From positions 1-50,618 of the forward strand of contig NZ_VELE01000012.1 in NCBI RefSeq assembly GCF_007681555.1: 50,618 nt of DNA, written 5' to 3'. The translations under genes and the position numbers were made by a program. The notes under the pieces were generated by a model. The model was not told the origin of the DNA. It was given only the letters and a program-made list of their open reading frames with translations, and searched no databases. Shown here piece by piece: positions 1 through 6,672 of the stretch. Each line of letters starts with the position of its first letter. Within the stretch, counting starts at the first letter, position 1. This DNA is from Kocuria salsicia (GTDB lineage Bacteria > Actinomycetota > Actinomycetes > Actinomycetales > Micrococcaceae).

Positions 1-485
1 GGCTAGGCGCTGACGCGCCTGCTCGGAGCGGCCCCTGGCGGGGCCTTGCGCGCTGTCGCGCGCTGCGCCGCTGACGCGGCGAGCGGGTGCGCGGCTGGGC
101 CCCACGGGTGAGGGCACCTGTCGTAGAGGGCACAGACGGGCCTAAGAGGGCCCGGGTCAAGCCCGCAGGCCACTCACCCACCCCAGCAACCCCCAACCCC
201 GCACAACCGCACACACCACCCCGGGGCACCCCCCCGGGGGCAGGCGGGCCGGGCCGGGGGCACCCCCGGGGGCGGGGGGCCGGTGCCCCGGGCGGGGGCC
301 CCGGGGGGCACCCCCGGGGGCGGGTGAGGGGCCCACGACACCGGGCCACCCGCCCGCGAGCACTTTTCAGGGGCCAATAACCCCAAAAACCCCCGTAACC
401 CCCCGCTACTACCGCGCAAAATCGGGATTCTCCGGCGCCCTCCATAACCCCTAAAACCCCCACAACCCCGCGCGGTGGCTGCGGC
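1..485. other. GC-rich non-coding left end with repeats
   Basis: No convincing gene. Positions 220-330 are almost pure G+C and contain several near-copies of a palindromic block of the form GGGGCACCCCCGGGGGC, which could fold into strong hairpins. Positions 379-469 hold six AACCCC(C) repeats. Open frames in this stretch are on both strands and have no ribosome site, so they are taken as GC artefacts. The block could be a terminator/hairpin array or part of an origin or partition region; nothing decides between these. Confidence 0.5.
379..469. repeat. AACCCC repeat cluster A
   Basis: Six copies of AACCCC(C) lie at about 379, 388, 397, 446, 455 and 464, mostly spaced by 9 bp, so the phase is regular. 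Similar clusters occur at 42500-42568, 43864-43975 and just upstream of parA at 48553-48657. The regular 9-bp spacing suggests protein-binding sites; a role as partition (parS-like) or operator sites is inference. Confidence 0.5.
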
Positions 486-541
486 TTGACCCTGTACATC
501 CGTTCTGTATTGTTGTTTTTGTTACCGGGGCAGACGGCCCC
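486..541 (+). promoter_or_regulatory. Shared promoter-leader unit, copy 1
   Basis: The -35 is TTGACC (486-491) and the extended -10 is TGTATTGT (TATTGT at 508-513) after a 16-bp spacer. The T-rich stretch TGTTTTTGTTA follows, then a leader hairpin GGGGC-AGACG-GCCCC at 527-541. This is the first of seven matching units in the first 6.5 kb. Confidence 0.75.
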
Positions 542-564
542 TCCACCCGACCATGGAGGTCACG

Positions 565-1179
565 ATGTTCCCTACTGATGTGCGGTTCGCGGATTCCACG
601 ATGACGGTCGTGGACACCCCAGGGGTGCGCGCGGCGCTGCTCCCCCTGTGCCAGCGCGGCGAGCGGTTCCCTGAGGCCACGATGGTGGAGCGGATGATCC
701 AGAGTCACGGCTTCACGGTGGAGGTCTTGCAGGGCGGCATGTACCACCTGGGGCCCGCTACTGAGCGGCCCACCGAAGAGCAGCTGGGGTCGATGCGCCG
801 CCTACTGACCATGCTGGCCCCGCACCTTCCCAGTCAGGGCCTGGACGATCACGCCCCGCGGATGGAGTGGCAGGCAGTGGCCGATGACGGCTACCGGCAC
901 ACCTGGCGGGTGGTCGCCGGTGTGTTCTGCGAGTCCTCCGAGCCGGTGACGGGCCCGGATGAGTACGGGTACGAGTACAACGTGCGCTACACCACCGTGC
1001 GCCGCGAGCGCCTGTATCTGAGCCGCAGGCAGGCACAAGACCTGATGCCCGATCCGCTGGACCCGAGCGCCGAAGACCTGGAGCGGGCGCGGCGAGTGGT
1101 CAACGCCTGGGACGACGACGAGGTGAGCGCGGAGACCGCCGAGGTGGAACCGGAGTCGGTCAGCCTGAAAACGTCCTGA
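565..1179 (+). CDS. Plasmid protein of unknown function (paralogue of next gene)
   Basis: A 204-residue acidic, soluble protein with no domain I recognise. I start it at the ATG at 565 because GGAGG (555-559) precedes it with the same five-base spacing used by the sibling genes; an upstream ATG at 553 overlaps that ribosome site. Its N-terminal motif ADSTMTVVDTPGVRAAL matches EESTLTVADTPAVRQVL in the following gene, and both then run through a hydrophobic LAPH segment, so the two are diverged duplicates. It is driven by promoter-leader copy 1 and followed by a strong hairpin terminator, so it is probably a single-gene transcript. Function unknown. Confidence 0.75.
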   Translation: MFPTDVRFADSTMTVVDTPGVRAALLPLCQRGERFPEATMVERMIQSHGFTVEVLQGGMYHLGPATERPTEEQLGSMRRLLTMLAPHLPSQGLDDHAPRMEWQAVADDGYRHTWRVVAGVFCESSEPVTGPDEYGYEYNVRYTTVRRERLYLSRRQAQDLMPDPLDPSAEDLERARRVVNAWDDDEVSAETAEVEPESVSLKTS

Positions 1180-1203
1180 GCGCCCGTCTGAGCGCCTATC
1201 GCA

Positions 1204-1233
1204 CCCCCAGTGCCCCCATGGGGGCACTGGGGG
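1204..1233 (+). terminator. Perfect palindromic terminator-like hairpin
   Basis: A 30-nt perfect palindrome centred on CCATGG (arms CCCCCAGTGCCCCCA and its complement) lies 24 bp after the first gene. The next gene starts 50 bp later, so it may terminate or attenuate rather than fully isolate it. Confidence 0.65.
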
Positions 1234-1282
1234 CTATTCGAGGGGCACACGGCCCCACCTGAGACCGTAAGGAGCTTTCCCT

Positions 1283-1906
1283 ATGTGTGAGGATCCCCGC
1301 GTGGAGGAGTCCACGCTGACCGTGGCCGATACCCCCGCCGTGCGCCAGGTGTTGGCCCGGTGGCTGGCCCACCCGGATGACGTGGCCCCGGAGGTGTACG
1401 TGGCCCGTGGACTCGCGGCGGCGGGCTACGAGGCCACGCCCTACGCGCCGGGGGTGTACGCCGTGACCCCGCGTTTCTGTCAGCCCGATGGGTACATGTT
1501 CGGCCAGTTGTGGCAGGTGTTCCGGGAATTGGCCCCGCACGTGGTGGCCACCGGTGCCAGTGGGCAGCCCCCGCATATCCAGTGGCGCTACTGCGATTGC
1601 GGGGAAGCGTTCCGCTGGGTGGTGTTGGACGGGGCGGGCCATAGCTGGGACCCGTCACCGGATGGCACGTTCGTCTACCCCTACCCGCGCGTGTACGAGT
1701 TCGAGGTGGTGACCACCGAGCGCACCCGGGAGACCGTGGAGGTGGACAGTGCCACGGCGGCGGAGTTGTTCGCCGATCCCCAGCGGCCCACCCGCGCGGA
1801 GTTGCACCGCGCGCGGGTGGACGCGGATTGCCGCGTGCACACCACCAGCGTGGGCCAGGAGGTGACTTTGATGCTGGAGAACCTGACCGTTGACCCCGTG
1901 CGGTAG
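1283..1906 (+). CDS. Plasmid protein of unknown function (paralogue of previous gene)
   Basis: A 207-residue protein starting at ATG 1283 behind a GTAAGGAGC ribosome site. It shares the N-terminal block (E/D)STLTVADTP and the central ELAPH block with the upstream gene, so the pair looks like an old tandem duplication. It has three aromatic-rich beta-type stretches (for example FVYPYPRVYEFEVV) and no membrane segment. It is the only gene in the early run without its own copy of the shared promoter, so it probably depends on read-through past the palindrome at 1204-1233 or on an unrecognised promoter. Function unknown. Confidence 0.75.
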   Translation: MCEDPRVEESTLTVADTPAVRQVLARWLAHPDDVAPEVYVARGLAAAGYEATPYAPGVYAVTPRFCQPDGYMFGQLWQVFRELAPHVVATGASGQPPHIQWRYCDCGEAFRWVVLDGAGHSWDPSPDGTFVYPYPRVYEFEVVTTERTRETVEVDSATAAELFADPQRPTRAELHRARVDADCRVHTTSVGQEVTLMLENLTVDPVR

Positions 1907-1922
1907 GCACCGCCCACCGCGA

Positions 1923-1969
1923 GCGCCCCGGTGTGTTTGGCCTAGTCACAGGCCGATTCGCCGGGGCGC
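1923..1969 (+). terminator. Nested inverted repeat, terminator-like
   Basis: Outer arms GCGCCCCGG (1923-1931) and CCGGGGCGC (1961-1969) enclose a second inner repeat, GGCC...GGCC. It follows the second gene directly, and its left arm overlaps one copy of the ACCGCGAGCGCC repeat (1916-1927). Confidence 0.55.
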
Positions 1970-1993
1970 CGGCATGTTCGCCGGCCCCAGGGG

Positions 1994-2050
1994 TTGCGCC
2001 TGTTTTGTTTGATATGTATTGTTGTTTTTGTCAGCGGGGCACAGGGCCCC
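1994..2050 (+). promoter_or_regulatory. Shared promoter-leader unit, copy 2
   Basis: The -35 is TTGCGC (1994-1999), followed by a 17-bp spacer, TATTGT (2017-2022), a T-rich run, and a leader hairpin GGGGC-ACAGG-GCCCC (2036-2050). The loop differs from copy 1 but the stem is identical. Confidence 0.8.
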
Positions 2051-2076
2051 GGACGCACGACCCAAGGAGGGTTCCC

Positions 2077-2784
2077 ATGAACACCACCATCTACTCCATC
2101 GCCTGCACGCAGCTACACTCCCTGATGGCGGGCCTCAAGCTGGCCACCGCCAAGGCGAACGCCAACCTGCCGGTACTGGAGGAGGTCCAGCTCACCGTGG
2201 ACGGCGAGCGCGTCACGGGTGTGGCCACCGACCGCTACCGGCTGTTCATGGACTCCCGCGAGGTGGCCCTGGAGCAGTCCCCCGAGGAGGGGGAGGCCGC
2301 GACCGTGTTCACGCTCCCGGCCAGCGCCGCCGATGACTTCAAGCGCCTGGGCTTCTCCAAGTCGCACGAGCGGGCACGGGTGGAGGTGAGCGCCGAGGAG
2401 GTGGTGGTCTCCACCGCCGCCGCGCGACTGTCCTACCCGGCCATGGACGCGGAGTACCCCCGCGTGGGCGCGCTGATGGTCAAGGCCCTGGGCGCGGTGG
2501 CCGAGGGCAAGGCCGTGGAGGTTTCCACGCAGTACAACGTGGACTACCTGGGCGACTTCGCCAAGGTGCGCCGGGCGGCGGGGATCCCCACCAACACCCC
2601 GTTGCGGATGCACCAGATCCCCGCCGGGTCCGGGAGCTTCCAGCTGATCGCCACGTTCCCGGGCACGGACTTCTGGGCCCTGCTGATGGGGGTGCGCCAC
2701 CCCGAGGGGGACGCCAACCACTCCAGCGCCGTGGAGGCCCTGGAGCGGGCGACTGAGACCGCTAAGGCCCTGGCCTCCGCCTGA
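2077..2784 (+). CDS. DNA polymerase sliding-clamp (DnaN-like) protein
   Basis: A 235-residue protein starting at ATG 2077 behind AAGGAGGGTTCCC. Residues about 28-60 (LPVLEEVQLTVDG, then VATDRYRLF) match the hallmark block of the bacterial beta clamp, where LPVL, a two-strand turn and ATDR(Y/F)RL form one clamp domain. The rest keeps a clamp-like alternation of short strands. Chromosomal DnaN is about 370 residues with three such domains, so this is a short, plasmid-borne two-domain version. It could load on plasmid DNA, assist the family B polymerase encoded at 45612, or act as a decoy that binds clamp partners. The clamp assignment rests on this motif only; the role is inference. Confidence 0.65.
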   Translation: MNTTIYSIACTQLHSLMAGLKLATAKANANLPVLEEVQLTVDGERVTGVATDRYRLFMDSREVALEQSPEEGEAATVFTLPASAADDFKRLGFSKSHERARVEVSAEEVVVSTAAARLSYPAMDAEYPRVGALMVKALGAVAEGKAVEVSTQYNVDYLGDFAKVRRAAGIPTNTPLRMHQIPAGSGSFQLIATFPGTDFWALLMGVRHPEGDANHSSAVEALERATETAKALASA

Positions 2785-2789
2785 TCCCC

Positions 2790-2823
2790 CACGGGGGGCG
2801 GGCCCCGCGCCCGCTCCCCCGTG
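2790..2823 (+). terminator. Terminator-like hairpin
   Basis: Imperfect arms CACGGGGGGCGGG and CGCCCGCTCCCCCGTG begin just after the clamp-like gene. No U-tract follows, as is common for hairpin terminators in high-GC actinobacteria. Confidence 0.5.
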
Positions 2824-2954
2824 GCCAGCACATCGCCGCCCCGGGTGGGCCCGCTACCGACGGGCCCGCCCGGGGCGGCTCACTGCCAGGAAAAGCGGGA
2901 AAGGGACGCATATCGGCGCGACCGGGCACGGGCCCACCGCACGCACCGAGGGCC

Positions 2955-2991
2955 ACCGCGAGCGCCCCGGGCCCGCTGGGGCGCTCGCGGT
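2955..2991. repeat. Perfect hairpin built from the 12-bp repeat
   Basis: Two opposed repeat copies, extended to 14 bp (ACCGCGAGCGCCCC and GGGGCGCTCGCGGT), flank a 9-nt centre. They would form a 14-bp perfect stem just upstream of promoter-leader copy 3. Confidence 0.7.
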
Positions 2992-2998
2992 CCCCATG

Positions 2999-3055
2999 TT
3001 GCACCCGTTCAAACCGTAGTGTATTGTTGTTTTTGTTAGCGGGGCAGACGGCCCC
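2999..3055 (+). promoter_or_regulatory. Shared promoter-leader unit, copy 3
   Basis: The -35 is TTGCAC (2999-3004), followed by a 17-bp spacer, TATTGT (3022-3027), and a hairpin GGGGC-AGACG-GCCCC (3041-3055). From 3020 to the start codon it is identical to copy 4 at 3590. Confidence 0.85.
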
Positions 3056-3081
3056 GGATCCCTAGACCCCAGGAGGGCACC

Positions 3082-3456
3082 ATGACCACGACGACCACCA
3101 CCAAGACCGGCCTGTTCATCCCTGCCGACCCCGACACCGCCCACGAGGTGCGCGAGCTCGACGCCTCCCGGCTGCTGAACGCCCTGCAAACGACCGTGGG
3201 CGGCTATGTGGAGGTGGTGACCCTGACCCGGCTGGGCGCGGACATGTACCTCAACGAGGAAGGCAAGGTGATGAGCCTGCCCGTCAACGAGCGAGCCACC
3301 TGGGTGGCCCGCGCCCTGGGCGCGCACCTGATCCCGGGAGACTGCATCGCCGGGGACGTGCTGATCCTGGGCGGACCCGACGAGGACGGCGACAACCAGG
3401 GGCTGACCCCCCTGCAAGTCCAGGAAATCAAAATCGCGCTGACCTACCAGCGCTAA
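3082..3456 (+). CDS. DUF3846-like protein
   Basis: A 124-residue protein at ATG 3082 behind CAGGAGGGCACC. After a threonine-rich lead, residues about 20-85 follow the DUF3846 pattern: a leucine-rich helix, VGGYVEVVTL, LNEEGKVMSLPVNE, and later IAGDVLILGG. DUF3846 proteins are common on phages, plasmids and other mobile elements; their biochemical role is not established to my knowledge. The gene has its own promoter-leader unit, and its downstream spacer carries three copies of the 12-bp repeat. The family assignment is from recall of the motif, with good agreement. Confidence 0.75.
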   Translation: MTTTTTTKTGLFIPADPDTAHEVRELDASRLLNALQTTVGGYVEVVTLTRLGADMYLNEEGKVMSLPVNERATWVARALGAHLIPGDCIAGDVLILGGPDEDGDNQGLTPLQVQEIKIALTYQR

Positions 3457-3568
3457 CCCCCGCGCGTGCCGCCGGGTCCACCCCGGCCCCGGCGGCGCTC
3501 GCAGTCCACCTGGGCCACCCACCGCGAGCGCGGACACCCCGGCCCCAGCGGCGCTCGCAGTCCCTATA

Positions 3569-3625
3569 TTGCACGCGCTTAGTTGATAGTGTATTGTTGT
3601 TTTTGTTAGCGGGGCAGACGGCCCC
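3569..3625 (+). promoter_or_regulatory. Shared promoter-leader unit, copy 4
   Basis: The -35 is TTGCAC (3569-3574), followed by a 17-bp spacer, TATTGT (3592-3597), and a hairpin GGGGC-AGACG-GCCCC (3611-3625). About 65 bp up to the ATG duplicate copy 3 exactly, which indicates a recent duplication or gene conversion of the leader. Confidence 0.85.
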
Positions 3626-3651
3626 GGATCCCTAGACCCCAGGAGGGCACC

Positions 3652-3933
3652 ATGGACACCACCACGCAGCGCGAGCAGCTGGCCCAGGTTCTGGCCACTC
3701 ACCGGACCCACCACACCGACAACGAGAGTTGGATCCTGACTAACTACGTGGAGCACTCCGGGAAGGAGTGGCCCGAGACGGTGGTGCTGCGCTACAGCGG
3801 CCCCGCGGGCCCCAACCAGCGGGCCGAGTTCCCCGGCCTCTCCCGCGAGACCGTGGCCGAGGCACTGCGGGAGGCCAACTACTTCCGCACCAACCTGGGA
3901 GGCTTCGACCTCTACGGCCCGCGCACCCTGTAA
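3652..3933 (+). CDS. Small plasmid protein of unknown function
   Basis: A 93-residue soluble protein from ATG 3652, using the same CAGGAGGGCACC ribosome site as the DUF3846 gene. It has an N-terminal helix rich in Q, H and T and then a predicted beta segment (ETVVLRYSGP) followed by a helix (SRETVAEALREANYF). No family recognised. Its size and its own shared promoter fit the other members of this co-regulated set. Confidence 0.7.
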   Translation: MDTTTQREQLAQVLATHRTHHTDNESWILTNYVEHSGKEWPETVVLRYSGPAGPNQRAEFPGLSRETVAEALREANYFRTNLGGFDLYGPRTL

Positions 3934-4428
3934 CCCCACCCCCGCCCCCCGCGCCGGGAGGGGGCGGGAGCCCGCGCGCCCGGGAGGCAACAGCGCGGCG
4001 CGCGCGGACAGCTCACCAATGGCCCGCCCGTGATCCACCCGCACCCCGAGACCGGCGGCGCTCGCGGTGAGCACCCCGCGCACACTCCCCACGCTCCGGC
4101 GCGGGGCCCCAGCAGCGCCAGACAGCGCCCCGCGCCCTGCCAGGCCGCCAGGGACCGCGCGGACACCCCCGGGGACTCCACGCGGGCGCTCCCCCACCAC
4201 AGGCAGGCACGGCCACGGGCGGCACACGCCGGGGACTACCACCGCGAGCGCCCGCCGGGGGCGCGCGCTTCCCCGCCCCGCCGTTGAGCCCGCGCGCCCG
4301 CGTGCGGCGAGCGCGGTCACCCCAGGCACGGCCCGCGCGTGATCCACCCGACCCCGAGACCTCCGGCGCTCGCAGTACCCCCGTGTGTGCGTGGCCTGGG
4401 GGTGATCACGGATGATGCTGAGCCGGAC
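3934..4428. other. Non-coding spacer with 12-bp repeats
   Basis: About 495 bp without a gene. It holds three copies of the GGCGCTCGC(G/A)GT family (4057, 4241, 4365) and a longer repeat in which GTGATCCACCCG plus CCCCGAGACC precede the 12-mer at 4029-4068 and again at 4339-4376. Open frames exist on both strands but lack ribosome sites and protein-like composition. Confidence 0.55.
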
Positions 4429-4485
4429 TTGCACGCGTTTTACTTTGTGTGTATTGTTGTTTTTGTTAGCGGGGCACACGGCCCC
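4429..4485 (+). promoter_or_regulatory. Shared promoter-leader unit, copy 5
   Basis: The -35 is TTGCAC (4429-4434), followed by a 17-bp spacer, TATTGT (4452-4457), and a hairpin GGGGC-ACACG-GCCCC (4471-4485). Confidence 0.85.
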
Positions 4486-4512
4486 GGACACCGACTCCCC
4501 AGGAGGAACACC

Positions 4513-5190
4513 ATGGCCCAGCGCACCCAGCTTTTCATCACCGCCGAGACTGACCCCACAGCGTTCGGCGGGCCCCGCCGCCACCGGATCGGCCGTCACC
4601 ACCACTGGCGCTACGGCCCGAACATGGTGATCTGCGCCGCGCAGGTGGTGGAGCACCTGGAGGCCGTGACCGCTGGCCACTACTACCGGCCCACCTCCGA
4701 GGTGGCCGAGGGCGTGGCCGCCGTCTACGGGGTGAACCGTGCGACCGCCGAGGCCTCCGGGGTCAGCCTCTACGACGACGTTTCCACCGCCGCCGCCACC
4801 GAGTGCGACAACAACAACGGCACGTTCCTGGTGAACCTCACCCCCGAGGGCTACACGTTCGGGTTCCTGATCGGGCCCAGCGAGAACGGCGACCTGACCA
4901 CCGTGACCGGGGTGGACGGACTGATGGAAGCATTCGGGGCCTGCTGGTCCCCGATGCCCTACGACATGGAGCGCCAAGAACGGGAATGGGCCGTGACCGT
5001 CTCCCAGGCCGTGGAGACCCTGCGCGCCGCTGAGACCGCCGGGCACCTGATGGACCAGGACACCGCCGAGCGGGTCACCGCCGTGGAAGTGCCCAGGGTG
5101 AAGACCGAGACGGTGTGGGACACCATCCCGCGCGTGATGCCCGACGCGGCCCCCGCCGTGGGCACCCGGGTGCAGGTCATCCGGGCCTGA
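4513..5190 (+). CDS. Plasmid protein of unknown function
   Basis: A 225-residue protein from ATG 4513 behind CAGGAGGAACACC. It begins with a short strand (TQLFITAE), then a His/Arg-rich patch (residues about 22-33), a Trp-Arg-Tyr-Gly block and a helix with VVEHLEAV. A central NNGTFLVNLTPEGYTFGFLIG segment looks like a beta hairpin. It has no signal peptide or membrane segment. It is the longest member of the shared-promoter set after the clamp-like gene. I do not recognise the family. Confidence 0.75.
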   Translation: MAQRTQLFITAETDPTAFGGPRRHRIGRHHHWRYGPNMVICAAQVVEHLEAVTAGHYYRPTSEVAEGVAAVYGVNRATAEASGVSLYDDVSTAAATECDNNNGTFLVNLTPEGYTFGFLIGPSENGDLTTVTGVDGLMEAFGACWSPMPYDMERQEREWAVTVSQAVETLRAAETAGHLMDQDTAERVTAVEVPRVKTETVWDTIPRVMPDAAPAVGTRVQVIRA

Positions 5191-5201
5191 CCGGCCCACC
5201 C

Positions 5202-5241
5202 CCTCCCCGGGCCCATGAGGGCCCTCACGGGCCCGGGGAGG
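5202..5241 (+). terminator. Perfect 13-bp stem terminator
   Basis: Arms CCTCCCCGGGCCC (5202-5214) and GGGCCCGGGGAGG (5229-5241) are perfect complements, and the loop can itself pair through GAGGG/CCCTC. It begins 12 bp after the preceding stop codon. Confidence 0.75.
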
Positions 5242-5506
5242 CCCCCACAGGGGCACCGGCAGGCCCCCGCGAGCACCCCACCCCAGCACCCCACACACCC
5301 CCGTGCGCCCCGCACGCGCGGGGCGTGGGCGCTCGCGGTGAGTAGCCCCCCGCAGCGCCGACGGGCACCCCGCCACCGTGACCGGCCCGGGCCCCGGTGA
5401 GCGGGCACCGCCCCGGCGCTCGCAGTGCGCAGGCGCGGCACCGTGGGGATCGAGGGGCCACCGGGCCCGGTCACGCGCCGGGCTGTGCCCCGCCCATGTA
5501 GCCGAC

Positions 5507-5563
5507 TTGCACACCTTTAATCTGTACTGTATTGTTGTTTTTGTTAGCGGGGCATGAGGCCCC
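5507..5563 (+). promoter_or_regulatory. Shared promoter-leader unit, copy 6
   Basis: The -35 is TTGCAC (5507-5512), followed by a 17-bp spacer, TATTGT (5530-5535), and a hairpin GGGGC-ATGAG-GCCCC (5549-5563). The downstream ribosome site is a weaker TAGAGGAGC. Confidence 0.85.
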
Positions 5564-5590
5564 ATTGGCAACTACATAGAGGAGCACACC

Positions 5591-5842
5591 ATGGAACGAA
5601 CGTTCCGCGAGTACGACGGCAACTTGAATCTCAGTGTGAGCGAGATCGGGAAGATGCACCTGGGGGCACTCAACGAGGTGTACGACAACTGCCGCGTGAT
5701 CCTGCGCACGCACATGAACATGTTCAACAGGAACGGCGCCCCCAGCCCCGAGGAGGTCCGGGACGCCCGGCAGACGATCGACAGGATCTCCGCCCGACTG
5801 AAGGACTTCGGAGAGGCGGGGATCCGCCCCACCTGGGTCTAG
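5591..5842 (+). CDS. Small helical plasmid protein of unknown function
   Basis: An 83-residue, mostly helical, charged protein from ATG 5591. Its base composition is less GC-skewed than its neighbours (AAC, AAG and ATC codons at the start). Two long helices (about 18-45 and 55-75) are predicted around NMFNRNGAPSPEE. A 13-bp perfect terminator stem follows within 10 bp, so it is a single-gene transcript from promoter copy 6. No family recognised. Confidence 0.7.
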   Translation: MERTFREYDGNLNLSVSEIGKMHLGALNEVYDNCRVILRTHMNMFNRNGAPSPEEVRDARQTIDRISARLKDFGEAGIRPTWV

Positions 5843-5849
5843 GACCCAC

Positions 5850-5879
5850 GAGGGCCCCGGGTCACCACCCGGGGCCCTC
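5850..5879 (+). terminator. Perfect 13-bp stem terminator
   Basis: GAGGGCCCCGGGT (5850-5862) and ACCCGGGGCCCTC (5867-5879) pair perfectly around a CACC tetraloop. Confidence 0.8.
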
Positions 5880-5958
5880 GCTTGTGGGGCGGCGAGTCCG
5901 GTTTCCCACCGGCACTCCCGGTGACCAGGAGACCGGCGGCGCTCGCGGTCCGGGCATC

Positions 5959-6444
5959 GTGGCGTCCACCGCAAGGTGGATGCGCGCCCACGGTGTGACC
6001 CGCCAGGCCGTGGCGGGCATCGTGGCCGAGCCCCAGCACACCCGCCCGGGCTACCGCGGGGCCACCATCTACGCCGGGGCCTCCCTGGAGGTGGTGGTGG
6101 CCGAGGACGGGGCCACCGTGCTCGCCGTCTACCCCCGCACCCCGCAGCCCGCACCCGCCTGTGACCCGCCGCGAGCGCCAGCACGGCCCGCACGGCGGGG
6201 GCGCACGGCCCGTCCGGCGCGCACGATCCCCAGCGGGCGCCGGGAGTTCCTGCGACTGCTCACCGACCACGGGTTCCAGATCACCACCGACACCAGCCGC
6301 CACCGGCGGGTGACCCACCCCGATCACCCCGGGGCCGTGGTGGTCATCCCCTCCTCCCCCAGTGATCACCGGAGGGCGCTGAACACCGTCTCCCAGATCC
6401 GCCGCACGTTCGGCATCGACCTGCGCCACGCCCCCCGCGACTGA
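5959..6444 (+). CDS. DUF4258-HicA-like fusion protein
   Basis: About 161 residues from GTG 5959 (a later ATG at 5980 would cut into the first domain). Residues 1-62 fit DUF4258: a leading helix RWMRAHGVTRQAV, then TIYAG and a strand pair ending in VLAVYPR. After an Arg/Pro/Ala-rich linker, residues about 95-160 fit the HicA fold: EFLRLLTDHGFQI, HRRVTHP (the HicA catalytic-histidine position) and VVVIPSSPSDHR. Both families are small RNA-binding or RNase-like folds linked to toxin-antitoxin systems, so this may be an RNase-type toxin or a regulator derived from one. A 12-bp repeat copy overlaps the start region. No HicB antitoxin is adjacent. It lacks the shared promoter. Confidence 0.6.
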   Translation: MASTARWMRAHGVTRQAVAGIVAEPQHTRPGYRGATIYAGASLEVVVAEDGATVLAVYPRTPQPAPACDPPRAPARPARRGRTARPARTIPSGRREFLRLLTDHGFQITTDTSRHRRVTHPDHPGAVVVIPSSPSDHRRALNTVSQIRRTFGIDLRHAPRD

Positions 6445-6457
6445 TCCGGCCCGCCGG

Positions 6458-6513
6458 TAGACAGAATAATAATTGTTGTGTATTGTTGTACTTGTTAGCG
6501 GGGCACAGGCCCC
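6458..6513 (+). promoter_or_regulatory. Shared promoter-leader unit, copy 7
   Basis: The -35 is TAGACA (6458-6463), followed by a 17-bp spacer, TATTGT (6481-6486), and a hairpin GGGGC-ACAG-GCCCC (6500-6513) with a four-base loop. This is the most diverged copy: TTGTACTTG replaces TTGTTTTTG. Confidence 0.75.
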
Positions 6514-6540
6514 ATACCCCGAGCGAGAGGACACGACACC

Positions 6541-6672
6541 ATGAGCCAGAAAATCCACGAAGAGATCACCGACGGCCCCACCATCGCCACCCGCACCGGC
6601 GTGATCATCGCCCAGACCCGCCGCATCACCCTCACCACCGAAGAAGACGACAACACCGCAACCACCGACTAA
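6541..6672 (+). CDS. 43-residue small protein
   Basis: ATG 6541 opens a 43-codon frame, rich in Thr, Ile and acidic residues at the C terminus (TTEEDDNTATTD). The ribosome site is GAGCGAGAGGACACGACACC, weaker than in the siblings. Its support is positional: it lies at the same distance behind promoter-leader copy 7 as the other genes do behind theirs. It directly follows the DUF4258-HicA gene, so an antitoxin role is conceivable but unsupported by sequence. Confidence 0.55.
   Translation: MSQKIHEEITDGPTIATRTGVIIAQTRRITLTTEEDDNTATTD

Noticed and set aside
210-340. Palindromic G/C blocks near the left end as a linear-plasmid telomere
   Set aside because: They lie 200 bp inside the window, no matching inverted sequence is seen at the right end, and an iteron origin with ParA argues for a circular replicon. 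Topology cannot be settled from the sequence.
2854-5571. A continuous 905-codon open frame on the minus strand
   Set aside because: It runs antisense to well-supported genes with ribosome sites and the shared promoters, has no start context, and its Gly/His/Arg-rich product is typical of antisense frames in very GC-rich DNA.
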